In this document: piece after piece, positions 33,365-39,851 of the stretch
Numbering within the stretch: position 1 is the first letter of the stretch
Layout of the letters: every line of letters starts with the position of its first letter
From: Minisyncoccota bacterium
Lineage (GTDB): Bacteria > Patescibacteriota > Minisyncoccia > JAHIHE01 > JAGLIN01
Length of the DNA: 42,486 nt
Direction: 5' to 3'
Assembly: GCA_023142995.1 (NCBI GenBank)
Contig: JAGLIM010000014.1
Coordinates: 1 to 42,486, forward strand
Notes under the pieces: model-generated
Told to the model about the DNA's origin: nothing
Database searches by the model: none
What the model saw: only the letters and a program-made list of their open reading frames with translations
Program-made: the position numbers and the translations under genes

Positions 33365-33439
33365 TACTAATTATTTTAGTACTTACAGAAACAGTATAGC
33401 ATAGTAAATTACAGCTGTCAATCAATACTAAAATTAGTA
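33365..33439 (-). promoter_or_regulatory. AbiE promoter flanked by two operators
   Basis: On the minus strand TTGACA (33421-33416), 17-bp spacer, TATACT (33398-33393). TACTAA-TT-TTAGTA lies upstream (33439-33426) and TACTAA-AATAA-TTAGTA downstream (33381-33365). Two copies of the same inverted-repeat arms around a promoter are what AbiEi-type autoregulation needs. Confidence 0.82.
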
Positions 33440-33446
33440 ATTTCTA

Positions 33447-33704
33447 TTAATCTTTCCAATTCCACCATTTTAATTTTTCAGTATCGTGTTTTTTATGCTG
33501 GGCAAAATATACTGATGAGCGACAGACATAGCACATACATTTATCAACCTGCTCACCTTTTTTAGTACAAATTTGCAGGTACAATTTTTCAGGATCTTTT
33601 CCTTCTAAATCAGAAACTTTTTTAATCCCAATATCATAAAAATCTTCAGCAATACTTTTGCCAACTCCTGGAATTGTTTGTAAGTTTTTAAGTTGATCTT
33701 TCAT
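33447..33704 (-). CDS. Cdd1-like helix-hairpin-helix protein
   Basis: An 85-residue protein with NLQTIPGVGKSIAEDFYDIG (helix-hairpin-helix), then VSDLEGKDPEKLY, then GEQVDKCMCYVCRSSVYFA and the terminal KLKWWNWKD. This is the full pattern of the small Cdd1 (pathogenicity locus) family. HhH motifs bind DNA nonspecifically. Cys residues in CMCYVC may bind a metal. It starts 4 bases after the SAP-domain gene, so the two are one transcript and probably both bind nucleic acid. Confidence 0.93.
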   Translation of the reverse strand: MKDQLKNLQTIPGVGKSIAEDFYDIGIKKVSDLEGKDPEKLYLQICTKKGEQVDKCMCYVCRSSVYFAQHKKHDTEKLKWWNWKD

Positions 33705-33708
33705 TTGA

Positions 33709-34290
33709 TTAGATATTATATTTTAAATCAGATTTACTATAAACATTATCTCCTCTCATAGATTTTTTAATTTTCCAATATTTAATAGCATCAGCTCTGG
33801 TTTTATTTGGATTATCTTTGAAAAAATCACGCGTATATTGATTATACTCGCAGGATTTCATTATTTTCGAATGATAATTTTTATTTTTTCTTCGCTCATA
33901 TTCCGCCTGCCACTCATCAGCATATTCTTTGAATGTTATTTCTGGACGGTCTTTCATATATGTTGCCATATAAGCAGTGAAATGAAAGTGTTGACCGATA
34001 ATTGATCTAAAGTATTCTCTGAACAGCTGTGAACTTGAATAATTATCAGGAATTATATCGTTGATATTTTTAGGCATTCTTTGAATACATTTTTTTATTT
34101 TCCTTTTTTTATTTTCTATCTTCCCAGTTTTAAGATATTCCACAATTCTACCAGTGATCTCAATTTTCCCGCCAGAACAACTTATTCCAATCTCTCTACA
34201 AAAAGAAACCAGTTCTTCCTTCATCCAATAAAAATCTTTGAAATCTTTGAGAGTTATGTTCTTGTTTAGAATTGGTCTTTTGGTTATCAT
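33709..34290 (-). CDS. SAP-domain protein with DUF6434-like C-terminus
   Basis: A 193-residue basic protein. Residues about 14-55 match a SAP-type helix-extended-helix (LKDFKDFYWMKEELVSFCRE, then GKIEITGRIVEYLKTG), a DNA-binding module. The second half (IIGQHFHFTAYMATYMKD ... CEYNQYTRDFFKDNPNKTRA then DAIKYWKIKK) matches the DUF6434 pattern. Lys-rich stretches (NKKRKIKKC) suit nucleic-acid contact. It leads the two-gene unit with the Cdd1 gene. The family assignment is moderately sure and function is unknown. Confidence 0.8.
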   Translation of the reverse strand: MITKRPILNKNITLKDFKDFYWMKEELVSFCREIGISCSGGKIEITGRIVEYLKTGKIENKKRKIKKCIQRMPKNINDIIPDNYSSSQLFREYFRSIIGQHFHFTAYMATYMKDRPEITFKEYADEWQAEYERRKNKNYHSKIMKSCEYNQYTRDFFKDNPNKTRADAIKYWKIKKSMRGDNVYSKSDLKYNI

Positions 34291-34445
34291 TTTATTTTTT
34301 AAAATCCTATTGCGAGAACTAATTTTTAATTTTTATTAAAAAGATTCCAACTGTGAAAATGGGTTTACCTGTCTGCAACAAAAAAATCATCCTTTTCCAC
34401 ACAAACAATTCTAATTCCAACCAGATATAATCTCTGATTTCTCAA

Positions 34446-35504
34446 TTATTTTCCTATCTTCCCATACCTCGTCGCTGAACCTTGTCCGATTTTTTCAAGC
34501 AGTTTATATTCTGTTAATCTAGATACGGATTGTTTTACTGTTGATAGAGGGATGTTTGTTTTCTTTTGAATTTCAGAAACCTTTAGTTCAATGCTGTTAG
34601 TAAACAAATCGTAAATTTTTTCTTGTGCTCTGGAAAGTAACTTTCTGTTCTCCTTGCCTTCTAATAAGCTCAATGCTTTTTTATTTTGTGTTAAAACAGC
34701 GTCAAGGAAAAAACTTAACCAAGACGTAATATCTTCATTTTTAGTTTTATGGTCTTTTTGTGTTTTCCTTAATGCCAAGTAATATTCTGATTGTTTTTCT
34801 TCAATAATTTCTTCTAAAGAAACATAGGGAACAAAACTGTAATTATTTTGGAGCATCATCAAATTGATCAAAACTCGTGAAAGCCGTCCATTGCCATCAA
34901 TAAAAGGATGAATAGCTAAAAATTCAAAAATAAAATTCGCGATTATCACTAGTGGATGCAAATCTTTTTTCTCTTGTCTTTCTTTGTACCATTCAAAAAG
35001 ATCATCCATTTCTTTTTTTACAAGCCATGGTGCAGTTGGTTGAAAAAGAATTTTTTTAATTTTTCCTTTTTCAACAATAGCCACGGTGTTATCTTTGGTT
35101 TTATATCTCCCGCAATGTTCTTTGTCTTTTTTGGAAAATGCTAACATTATTTTATGCAATTCCAAAATTCTGCTTTCGCTAATTTTCAAACTTTTGTAAT
35201 TATCAAAAACCCTTCTTAATAGATCAGCATATCCAGCCACTTCTTCCTCATCCCTATTTTTTGGAGTTTTTTGTTTAATTCCATGCAAAAAATGTTCCAC
35301 TTCCTTGTCAGTCATTTTTGCTCCTTCAATACGAGTAGACGAAGCTGAACTGGTAATCACTACTGATCTTTTCAATTGATGCAAGATTTTTGGATTCAAA
35401 AAAAGCGAACCGCTCCAGCGTCCTTTCAATTCATCAATTTGAGCAATTTTTAAAATTATCTCATTTGAAAGTTTTATTCTTTTGTTTAATCTATCTTTAA
35501 TCAT
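34446..35504 (-). CDS. Fic family protein 2 with winged-helix C-terminus
   Basis: A 352-residue paralogue of the protein at 28151 with the same layout. Inhibitory motif S56-T-R-I-E60-G61, Fic loop H199-PFIDGNGR-LSR, and a C-terminal wHTH (LKVSEIQKKTNIPLSTVKQS, then EYKLLEKIGQGSAT). Shared sequence blocks include IDELKGRW, LKRSV, STRIEGAK and HPLVIIANF. All catalytic residues are present, so AMP transfer is expected. The two differ enough in sequence to be old duplicates rather than a recent copy. A promoter with a direct repeat in its spacer and a small palindrome lies upstream. Confidence 0.95.
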   Translation of the reverse strand: MIKDRLNKRIKLSNEIILKIAQIDELKGRWSGSLFLNPKILHQLKRSVVITSSASSTRIEGAKMTDKEVEHFLHGIKQKTPKNRDEEEVAGYADLLRRVFDNYKSLKISESRILELHKIMLAFSKKDKEHCGRYKTKDNTVAIVEKGKIKKILFQPTAPWLVKKEMDDLFEWYKERQEKKDLHPLVIIANFIFEFLAIHPFIDGNGRLSRVLINLMMLQNNYSFVPYVSLEEIIEEKQSEYYLALRKTQKDHKTKNEDITSWLSFFLDAVLTQNKKALSLLEGKENRKLLSRAQEKIYDLFTNSIELKVSEIQKKTNIPLSTVKQSVSRLTEYKLLEKIGQGSATRYGKIGK

Positions 35505-35512
35505 ATATTTTT

Positions 35513-35552
35513 AGATATATCTGATTATATACGATTATATACGATTAGTCAA
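35513..35552 (-). promoter_or_regulatory. Fic-2 promoter with palindrome and direct repeat
   Basis: On the minus strand TTGACT (35552-35547), 17-bp spacer, TATAAT (35529-35524). The sequence AATCGTATAT occurs twice, spanning spacer and -10. AGATATATCT (35522-35513) is an inverted repeat just downstream. Confidence 0.75.
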
Positions 35553-35644
35553 ATTTGTGAGAGTTTTTAACAAAAATATATCGCATTCATTGGTTTTGAT
35601 TTTTTCCTCCACAATTATTAAGTTAAAAACTAGTAAACTACTAT

Positions 35645-36094
35645 CTAACCATTTAATTCTATCACAAACTCTTTTGCATCATCCAAGTCTTTTTCGTCTG
35701 GTTTGTTTTTGTTTATGCCACCAATTAATTTAAATGGACCATAATCGTCAAATCCTTTGCAAGAAAATTCACCTGTTATATTAAATCCTTTTTCTGATAA
35801 TTGTTTTTTAAGTGCTTTATGACAAATTGATATAGGGAAAAGTCCTCTCGTTGAAAAGATAAATGCTTTTTTATTATTTTGACCTTGCAATTTGGAAACA
35901 AGATCTAATAAGCTTTTATGATGTTTTCCAGAATAAATTCCAGAGCCAAAACCGATCAGGTCATATCTAGATAATTCATCTGTTTTAATTTCATTTGGTT
36001 TGACTAATTTTGCATCAAGAGCTTCGGCCATTGTTCTTGCGATCTTTTCGGTATTGCCGTTATGTATAGAAGTGTAGATGATAAGTGTTTTCAT
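35645..36094 (-). CDS. Flavodoxin-like protein
   Basis: A 149-residue flavodoxin fold. The FMN-phosphate loop is IIYTSIHNGNTEKIA at the N-terminus, then YDLIGFGSGIYSGKHHKSLL and KKAFIFSTRGLF, the family's isoalloxazine-contact loops, and the C-terminal EFSCKGFDDYGPF. This is an electron-transfer flavoprotein of the flavodoxin domain group that includes protoporphyrinogen-oxidase-like HemG relatives, but its redox partner is unknown. The ATG overlaps the stop of a degenerate SDR frame (ATGA at 36091-36094), suggesting it was once translationally coupled to that gene. Confidence 0.92.
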   Translation of the reverse strand: MKTLIIYTSIHNGNTEKIARTMAEALDAKLVKPNEIKTDELSRYDLIGFGSGIYSGKHHKSLLDLVSKLQGQNNKKAFIFSTRGLFPISICHKALKKQLSEKGFNITGEFSCKGFDDYGPFKLIGGINKNKPDEKDLDDAKEFVIELNG

Positions 36095-36277
36095 TCTGGT
36101 AATATTAATTTTTTAGAGCTTTTTCGCTTTAATTTTTGTCTGAGACCCTGTAAATAATTTGACTGGAAAGCTTTTGAAGCATTATAGGCTGGACATTGAC
36201 GATCTCCTCTAATTGAAGCAATAGATGTTATTGCAACTAGATGTCCTCGCTTTCTTTTTATAAAATATTTATAAGCA
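36091..36277 (-). pseudogene. Truncated short-chain dehydrogenase remnant
   Basis: The reading frame to 36297 contains only the catalytic centre of an SDR enzyme: GHLVAITSIASIRGD (Ser strand), then PAYNASKAFQSNYLQGLRQK (Y-x-x-x-K). The Rossmann N-terminus and C-terminal part are missing. The first residues of the frame (KPVSN) come from a REP element. The gene appears to have been truncated where REP copy I joined it, and is probably inactive. Its end (KLILPE) overlaps the flavodoxin start. Confidence 0.85.
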
Positions 36278-36301
36278 ATATTAGAAACTGGTTTCAAACC
36301 A
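36278..36301 (+). repeat. REP/BIME element I, left half of split HP2
   Basis: ATTAGAAACTGGTTTCAAACC then A: the first arm and part of the second arm of HP2. The copy is interrupted at 36301 by the insertion below and resumes at 36654. Confidence 0.85.
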
Positions 36302-36653
36302 CTACTGTCCGAAACCTTGATATAGTCGATTGTCCTAAAGTAAATTTAAAGTCTTAATAACTTTAAATTACACAGTTCCGTAGAAATGTCATCCTGAATT
36401 TAGTTCAGGATCTTCAAGTTGCTACTTCTATTCTATATTCAATTCAATAAACCTGCTCTTTCGTTTTAGCTTAATTTAAAGGTTTATAGATTTATAGGTT
36501 GATTTATCCGTAAGAGATGAAAGATTCTGAAATAAATTCAGAAAGACAACACGCAAGCGTGTAATTTCTAAATTGGCAAATTTGATGTCATTATCAGTGG
36601 TAAAAACCTTTTGTTTCAAAGTTCATTACAAGGTTTCGGACAGCTGTGATTAT
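36302..36653. mobile_element. 352-bp inverted-repeat insertion inside a REP element
   Basis: A 15-bp perfect inverted repeat CTGTCCGAAACCTTG (36305-36319) / CAAGGTTTCGGACAG (36629-36643) bounds non-coding DNA. AAACCA flanks both sides (36296-36301 and 36654-36659); removing the insert with one AAACCA restores the canonical REP sequence exactly, so this is a 6-bp target duplication. Inside are two opposed copies of repeat family 2 (36379-36420 and 36515-36556). A MITE-type element; no transposase. Confidence 0.8.
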
Positions 36654-36667
36654 AAACCAGTTCCCGC
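36654..36667 (+). repeat. REP/BIME element I, right half of HP2
   Basis: AAACCAGTTCCCGC. It lies 13 bases downstream (in minus-strand sense) of the cupin stop, as other copies do. Confidence 0.85.
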
Positions 36668-36679
36668 AACAGAACATCA

Positions 36680-37030
36680 TTATTTCAAAAGAGAATCTCC
36701 ATTTTGGAAATTGATCTTAAAAACGATCATCTTGAATTCTTTATTACTATCATTTCTAAATCCATGATTCTCTTTTTTATTTACATAGATCATATCACCA
36801 GGACTTACTTTAAACTCTTTATCATTGATGATCATCGTTGCTGAATTATCGGTTATATAAAATATTTCATCAGTAAAATCGTGATTGTGACAAGGAATTT
36901 CTCCTTTCGGGGATATTATAATATCTTCAATAAGATCGATCTTATTTTCTAGCTTTTTTATTAAGATTCTTTTCTGATAGCTTTCTCCTTTGATCCAACT
37001 ATCATGATCTATTTTTTGTTTCATAATCAT
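36680..37030 (-). CDS. Cupin domain protein
   Basis: A 116-residue single-domain cupin. Motif 1 is intact: H48-x-H50-x4-E55 within PCHNHDFTDEIFYI. The second motif holds GDMIYVNKKENHGFRN with the third His. ATMIINDKEFKVSPGD is typical of the jelly-roll strands between them. The metal-binding triad His/His/Glu plus His is complete. Small cupins of this kind bind or modify sugars and other small molecules; the ligand is not evident. The start is either 37030 or two codons later (Met3). It ends beside the split REP element. Confidence 0.92.
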   Translation of the reverse strand: MIMKQKIDHDSWIKGESYQKRILIKKLENKIDLIEDIIISPKGEIPCHNHDFTDEIFYITDNSATMIINDKEFKVSPGDMIYVNKKENHGFRNDSNKEFKMIVFKINFQNGDSLLK

Positions 37031-37099
37031 AGTTTAAAGTATAATGAATTTAAATTTAAAGAAACGCATAATTTAATTTTTAATTCTTTAAAACTATTT

Positions 37100-37504
37100 T
37101 CATTCATTCCATGGACAAATTACCGTGCATTTATTATCAACACATTTCATCTCATAGGGACAACTGGATATTACAGCATATGACATTGGTAATTTACAAT
37201 CTGAATCTATAGAGCATGGTTTATCAATTTCCGAATCATCACCAAATTGAGATTTGTTTTTTTTAACACATTTTATAATATGCTTGCAATCGCTATTGCA
37301 ACCTTTCCAAACAGGTTCTTCATTTTCATTATCACACGCTATATCTATATAAGCACACGAAGATAAACTTCCTAATTTTCTACAACAAGCTCCGTTTTCT
37401 GCATGACACTCAACAAAATTATTTAACAAGAAATTAGGTAAAAGAAAAATAACAGACACAATAACAATGGATAAAATTGTAATAACTATTATTATTTTCT
37501 TCAT
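37100..37504 (-). CDS. Cys-rich membrane-tethered secreted protein
   Basis: A 134-residue protein with a lysine-led N-terminal helix (IIIVITILSIVIVSVIFLL) and then an exported domain with about 14 Cys, spaced as in small disulphide-rich modules (GACCRKLGSLSSC, KGCNSDCKHIIKC, PCSIDSDC, CVDNKCTVICPW). Such spacing suggests disulphide pairs or a metal knot. No family could be recognised. The Cys content is close to that of the Cys-rich parts of the giant protease at 6654 but the motifs differ. It probably sits outside the cell membrane. Confidence 0.75.
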   Translation of the reverse strand: MKKIIIVITILSIVIVSVIFLLPNFLLNNFVECHAENGACCRKLGSLSSCAYIDIACDNENEEPVWKGCNSDCKHIIKCVKKNKSQFGDDSEIDKPCSIDSDCKLPMSYAVISSCPYEMKCVDNKCTVICPWNE

Positions 37505-37576
37505 AATTATATTATAACTAATAAATATATATTTTATTTATCACTATATTTTTTCTCATTACGCAAAATAAGAATT

Positions 37577-38125
37577 TTATTTTTTGTTTCCATGGTTATT
37601 ATATAATTTGGGATTTTTAAAAGGGATCAACGCTAACACAACCGCTTCAGAATAAAAATTTGTCCTATCTATAATATTATCCGTTAACAAACCAACAGCC
37701 CCGCCTTTTTGTTTCAAATTTGTTTGTCCAAAAACAATATCGCCTGCTTGTCCTAATTCTTTTCCAGCATTGATCATTTTTACTATTTCAAAAGGAAGAA
37801 AAAAAGTTCCAGTTTTTGCTTTTCCTATCACACTGTCAGACTTGATCACTATCCATGAGAATGATTCCATCTCTTTGTCATATTTTTGAATGCCTCCTTC
37901 AATTCCAACCCAATAATCGGCTTTAGAGGTGGCAGAACTAGCATTGTTTGCCCTGCTTAACGCTCCTAACATTGTTTCTTGATCATCCTTTGGTTGCTCA
38001 GAAACATCTGAGGGAACAGAAATACCTTCAAATTCAAAATCATCATCTGGAAATACTTTTTCAAACCCAATTTTTACAGCATTGATCTTAACTGGATTTT
38101 TTGAAGCAACAATTATTTTTTTCAT
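37577..38125 (-). CDS. yjjX: Inosine/xanthosine triphosphatase (YjjX family)
   Basis: A 182-residue protein of normal YjjX length. MKKIIVASKNPVKINAVKIG starts the domain (the S-x-N-P-V-K motif is characteristic), EGISVPSDVSEQPKDDQETM follows, then ARANNA-type sequence and ADYWVGIEGGIQ, then GQAGDIVFGQTNLKQKGGAV and GLLTDNIIDR. The Glu/Asp/Lys residues that bind the metal and the triphosphate are in these segments. YjjX hydrolyses ITP and XTP to the monophosphate, cleaning damaged purine nucleotides. It lies on the same strand as the HD gene, 44 bases downstream. Confidence 0.96.
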   Translation of the reverse strand: MKKIIVASKNPVKINAVKIGFEKVFPDDDFEFEGISVPSDVSEQPKDDQETMLGALSRANNASSATSKADYWVGIEGGIQKYDKEMESFSWIVIKSDSVIGKAKTGTFFLPFEIVKMINAGKELGQAGDIVFGQTNLKQKGGAVGLLTDNIIDRTNFYSEAVVLALIPFKNPKLYNNHGNKK

Positions 38126-38169
38126 ATAGTTGTCATCAATTATTAAACTTTATTACACAAAGCTTAAGT

Positions 38170-38727
38170 TCAATCTAAAAGAATCTTCATCGCTTCATAT
38201 TTCGGTCTGATAATCTTTTTAGAACTTTCAAAATGCAATTGTTTCCATTTGTTTTCCAGTTTTTCCCGAACAGAATCTCTTGCCTGACCCTGATCTTTTC
38301 CTTCATAAACAAAAGCGGCTTTGAAAATTCCTCCAATATTATCAAAATTGCTCATAATATCAGCTTCAGCTACAATATGTTCCTCTATACTTTCTGCATT
38401 ATTCTTCTGAGATCCTCTGTGATTTAAAATACATTTTTTCACAAGTTCAATTCTTTCAATTGGATATTTCAGTTCTTTTAACTTTTCTTCTGCTATTTGC
38501 GCTCCTGTAATATGATGATCTTTTCGTCCATAAATTATAGCACCAATATCATGCAACCACGAAGCAATCATAATAATCTCTTTATCGCCACCCAATTCAT
38601 CTGAGAGTTTCTCAGCATATTCAACCATCGGAATAAAATGATATAAAAAAGGGTCATAACCATACTTACTGCTTGGTTTTTTACATTCATTTTCAACAAA
38701 TATTTTTATTTCTTCAATTACATTCAT
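38170..38727 (-). CDS. HD-domain phosphohydrolase
   Basis: A 185-residue protein with the HD signature: FLYHFIPMVEYA (first His), then IIMIASWLHDIGAIIYG (H59-D60), then RKDHHITGAQIAEEKL (His/His) and EEHIVAEADIMSNF with the final Asp. The family is a set of metal-dependent phosphohydrolases acting on nucleotides or cyclic nucleotides. The substrate cannot be named. Length and residue order match small YfbR/YqeK-type members. It neighbours the YjjX gene, which supports a nucleotide-related role (inferred). Confidence 0.94.
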   Translation of the reverse strand: MNVIEEIKIFVENECKKPSSKYGYDPFLYHFIPMVEYAEKLSDELGGDKEIIMIASWLHDIGAIIYGRKDHHITGAQIAEEKLKELKYPIERIELVKKCILNHRGSQKNNAESIEEHIVAEADIMSNFDNIGGIFKAAFVYEGKDQGQARDSVREKLENKWKQLHFESSKKIIRPKYEAMKILLD

Positions 38728-38817
38728 AGTTTATATAAAGATTAATTTGCTTCTACACTTGTTCTATATATATTGTATATATATTAAAGTTTATTGGCAA
38801 ATAAGATTTTCACAAGC

Positions 38818-38841
38818 AAAAAACCGTTTATAAACGGTTTT
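38818..38841 (-). terminator. Terminator after tRNA-Ala
   Basis: AAACCGTTTATAAACGGTTT is an almost loopless inverted repeat. On the minus strand it is followed by a T-run and starts 5 bases after the tRNA 3' end. Confidence 0.8.
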
Positions 38842-38845
38842 AAAG

Positions 38846-38919
38846 TGGACCTGAGGAGACTCGAACTCCTGACCTCCTCCATGCCATGGAGGCGTTCTAG
38901 CCAACTGAACTACAGGCCC
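38846..38919 (-). tRNA. tRNA-Ala(GGC)
   Basis: Acceptor stem GGGCCTG/CAGGTCC, D-arm TAGTTCAGTTGGCTAGAAC, anticodon arm CCTCC-ATGGCAT-GGAGG (anticodon GGC), T-arm AGGAG-TTCGAGT-CTCCT, discriminator A. No CCA is encoded; bases following are CTTTA. Confidence 0.96.
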
Positions 38920-38925
38920 ATATCA

Positions 38926-39077
38926 TTTTAACATACTAACATTTAAACACACTGTGAAACAAAGGTTTTAACCCAAAAGTAAAATCATACCATCCAGCTC
39001 TATCCCTCAAACTAAATTCTTTGCTCCAAATATTCTTTATTTTTGTTCAAATGTTAATATGTTTGCATGTTAAAATG
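38926..39077. repeat. Inverted repeat between the tRNA genes
   Basis: CATTTTAACAT-ACTAACATTT (38925-38945) matches, inverted with a short gap, AAATGTTAATATG...ATGTTAAAATG (39048-39077). The enclosed 102 bases hold no gene. Could be a tiny MITE or remnant. Confidence 0.6.
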
Positions 39078-39083
39078 ATTCTG

Positions 39084-39155
39084 TGTCCTCGGCAGGAATC
39101 GAACCTGCATCTAGAGCTTAGGAGGCTCTTGTTCTATCCGTTGAACTACGAGGAC
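39084..39155 (-). tRNA. tRNA-Arg(CCT)
   Basis: Acceptor stem GTCCTCG/CGAGGAC, D-arm TAGTTCAACGGATAGAAC, anticodon arm AGAGC-CTCCTAA-GCTCT (anticodon CCT), T-arm GCAGG-TTCGATT-CCTGC, discriminator A. No encoded CCA (CAG follows). Confidence 0.96.
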
Positions 39156-39249
39156 GGAGATTGTGTTATTAAGTTTGTTTTGCTTATTAAATATAACAGA
39201 ATGCTTAATAACAAGTCAACTTAATCAAAATTATGAAATCTATAAATCA

Positions 39250-39350
39250 CATTGTTATTCCTGTAAATACTAGATGATTCGTTAACAAGAAATTGTCACT
39301 GCGAACAATGTCATCCTGAGCTTGTCGTGGGATTGATTCAGAATCTTCGT
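39250..39350 (+). repeat. Dispersed repeat family 2, copy d
   Basis: ATTGTTATTCCTGTAAATAC ... AACAAGAAATTGTCACTGCG, then GTCATCCTGAGC ... CAGAATCTTCG. It is the plus-strand partner of the copy at 39493. Positions 39156-39597 hold only repeats and AT-rich sequence. Confidence 0.6.
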
Positions 39351-39492
39351 TTTTTTACATTTAACCAAGCCTATAGATCACAAAACTTTAATTTAAATTG
39401 AAAATACAATAAATGTATTATTATAGCAAAGATAATTATATTTCCATTGCATATAAAAGTATAGTGTAAGTAGCATAAGTCAAAACCTAAAA

Positions 39493-39562
39493 TACAAAAG
39501 ATCCTGAAATAAATTCAGGATGACAAAATTTCTGTTAGTTAATTATCTACAAGAATGACAAA
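39493..39562 (-). repeat. Dispersed repeat family 2, copy e
   Basis: On the minus strand TTGTCATTCTTGTAGATAAT, AACAGAAATTTTGTCATCCT, then GAATTTATTTCAGGATCTTT. The best-preserved form; its terminal part is a hairpin GATCCTGAA-ATAAA-TTCAGGATG. Confidence 0.75.
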
Positions 39563-39597
39563 AAATATAAACATTTCAAAACTGTGGATAACAGCCC

Positions 39598-39626
39598 TTG
39601 ACATAATTTCTATAATAGTGTAAACT
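39598..39626 (+). promoter_or_regulatory. Promoter of the small RNA
   Basis: TTGACA (39598-39603), 17-bp spacer, TAAACT (39621-39626); predicted start near 39633, at the foot of the RNA's closing stem. Confidence 0.75.
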
Positions 39627-39632
39627 GTAAAT

Positions 39633-39819
39633 AAGGTTGAATTGGATAGTCTTAAGTGGTTGATTGGTAGGGGTAACTCTAAGCTTTATTACAAGAGAAT
39701 AGAGTCACCCCCACCAATAATGAAACTAAATATAAACAAACAAACCCAAAAAACTATCAACAAAAAAACAATTCAACCTAAACCCAAAGCACCGGTTTGA
39801 GATCTCAAAGCGGTTTTTT
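39633..39819 (+). ncRNA. Structured small RNA, 6S-like or novel
   Basis: About 187 nt with a promoter immediately before and a terminator at its end, and no reading frame. The 5' AGGTTGAATTG (39634-39644) pairs with CAATTCAACCT (39769-39779); GATAGT (39645-39650) with ACTATC (39753-39758); and a long inner helix (39664-39680 with 39701-39717, TTGGTAGGGGTAACTCT against AGAGTCACCCCCACCAA). The 3' side between the helices is A-rich and unpaired, giving a large asymmetric bulge. A long rod with a closing stem and a central bubble is the plan of 6S RNA, but I recognise no conserved 6S sequence. It could also be an undescribed RNA. It lies 33 bases before cca, on the same strand. Confidence 0.72.
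39792..39819 (+). terminator. Intrinsic terminator of the small RNA
   Basis: CCGGTTTGAGA and TCTCAAAGCGG form an 11-bp hairpin with one G-G mismatch and no loop bases to spare, followed by six T. It stops the RNA before cca. Confidence 0.88.
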
Positions 39820-39851
39820 GATGTTTAAACATTATATGCTAAACTTAGGAT

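Noticed and set aside
36573-36767. 64-residue plus-strand frame
   Set aside because: It is made of MITE and REP sequence plus the antisense of the cupin gene; no coding signature.
39021-39224. 67-residue plus-strand frame with RQESNLHLELRRLLF
   Set aside because: It is the antisense reading of tRNA-Arg, a known source of spurious proteins.
39633-39819. SRP RNA or tmRNA
   Set aside because: There is no GGTCAGG/GGAAGGAAGCA SRP motif, no tRNA-like ends and no tag frame.
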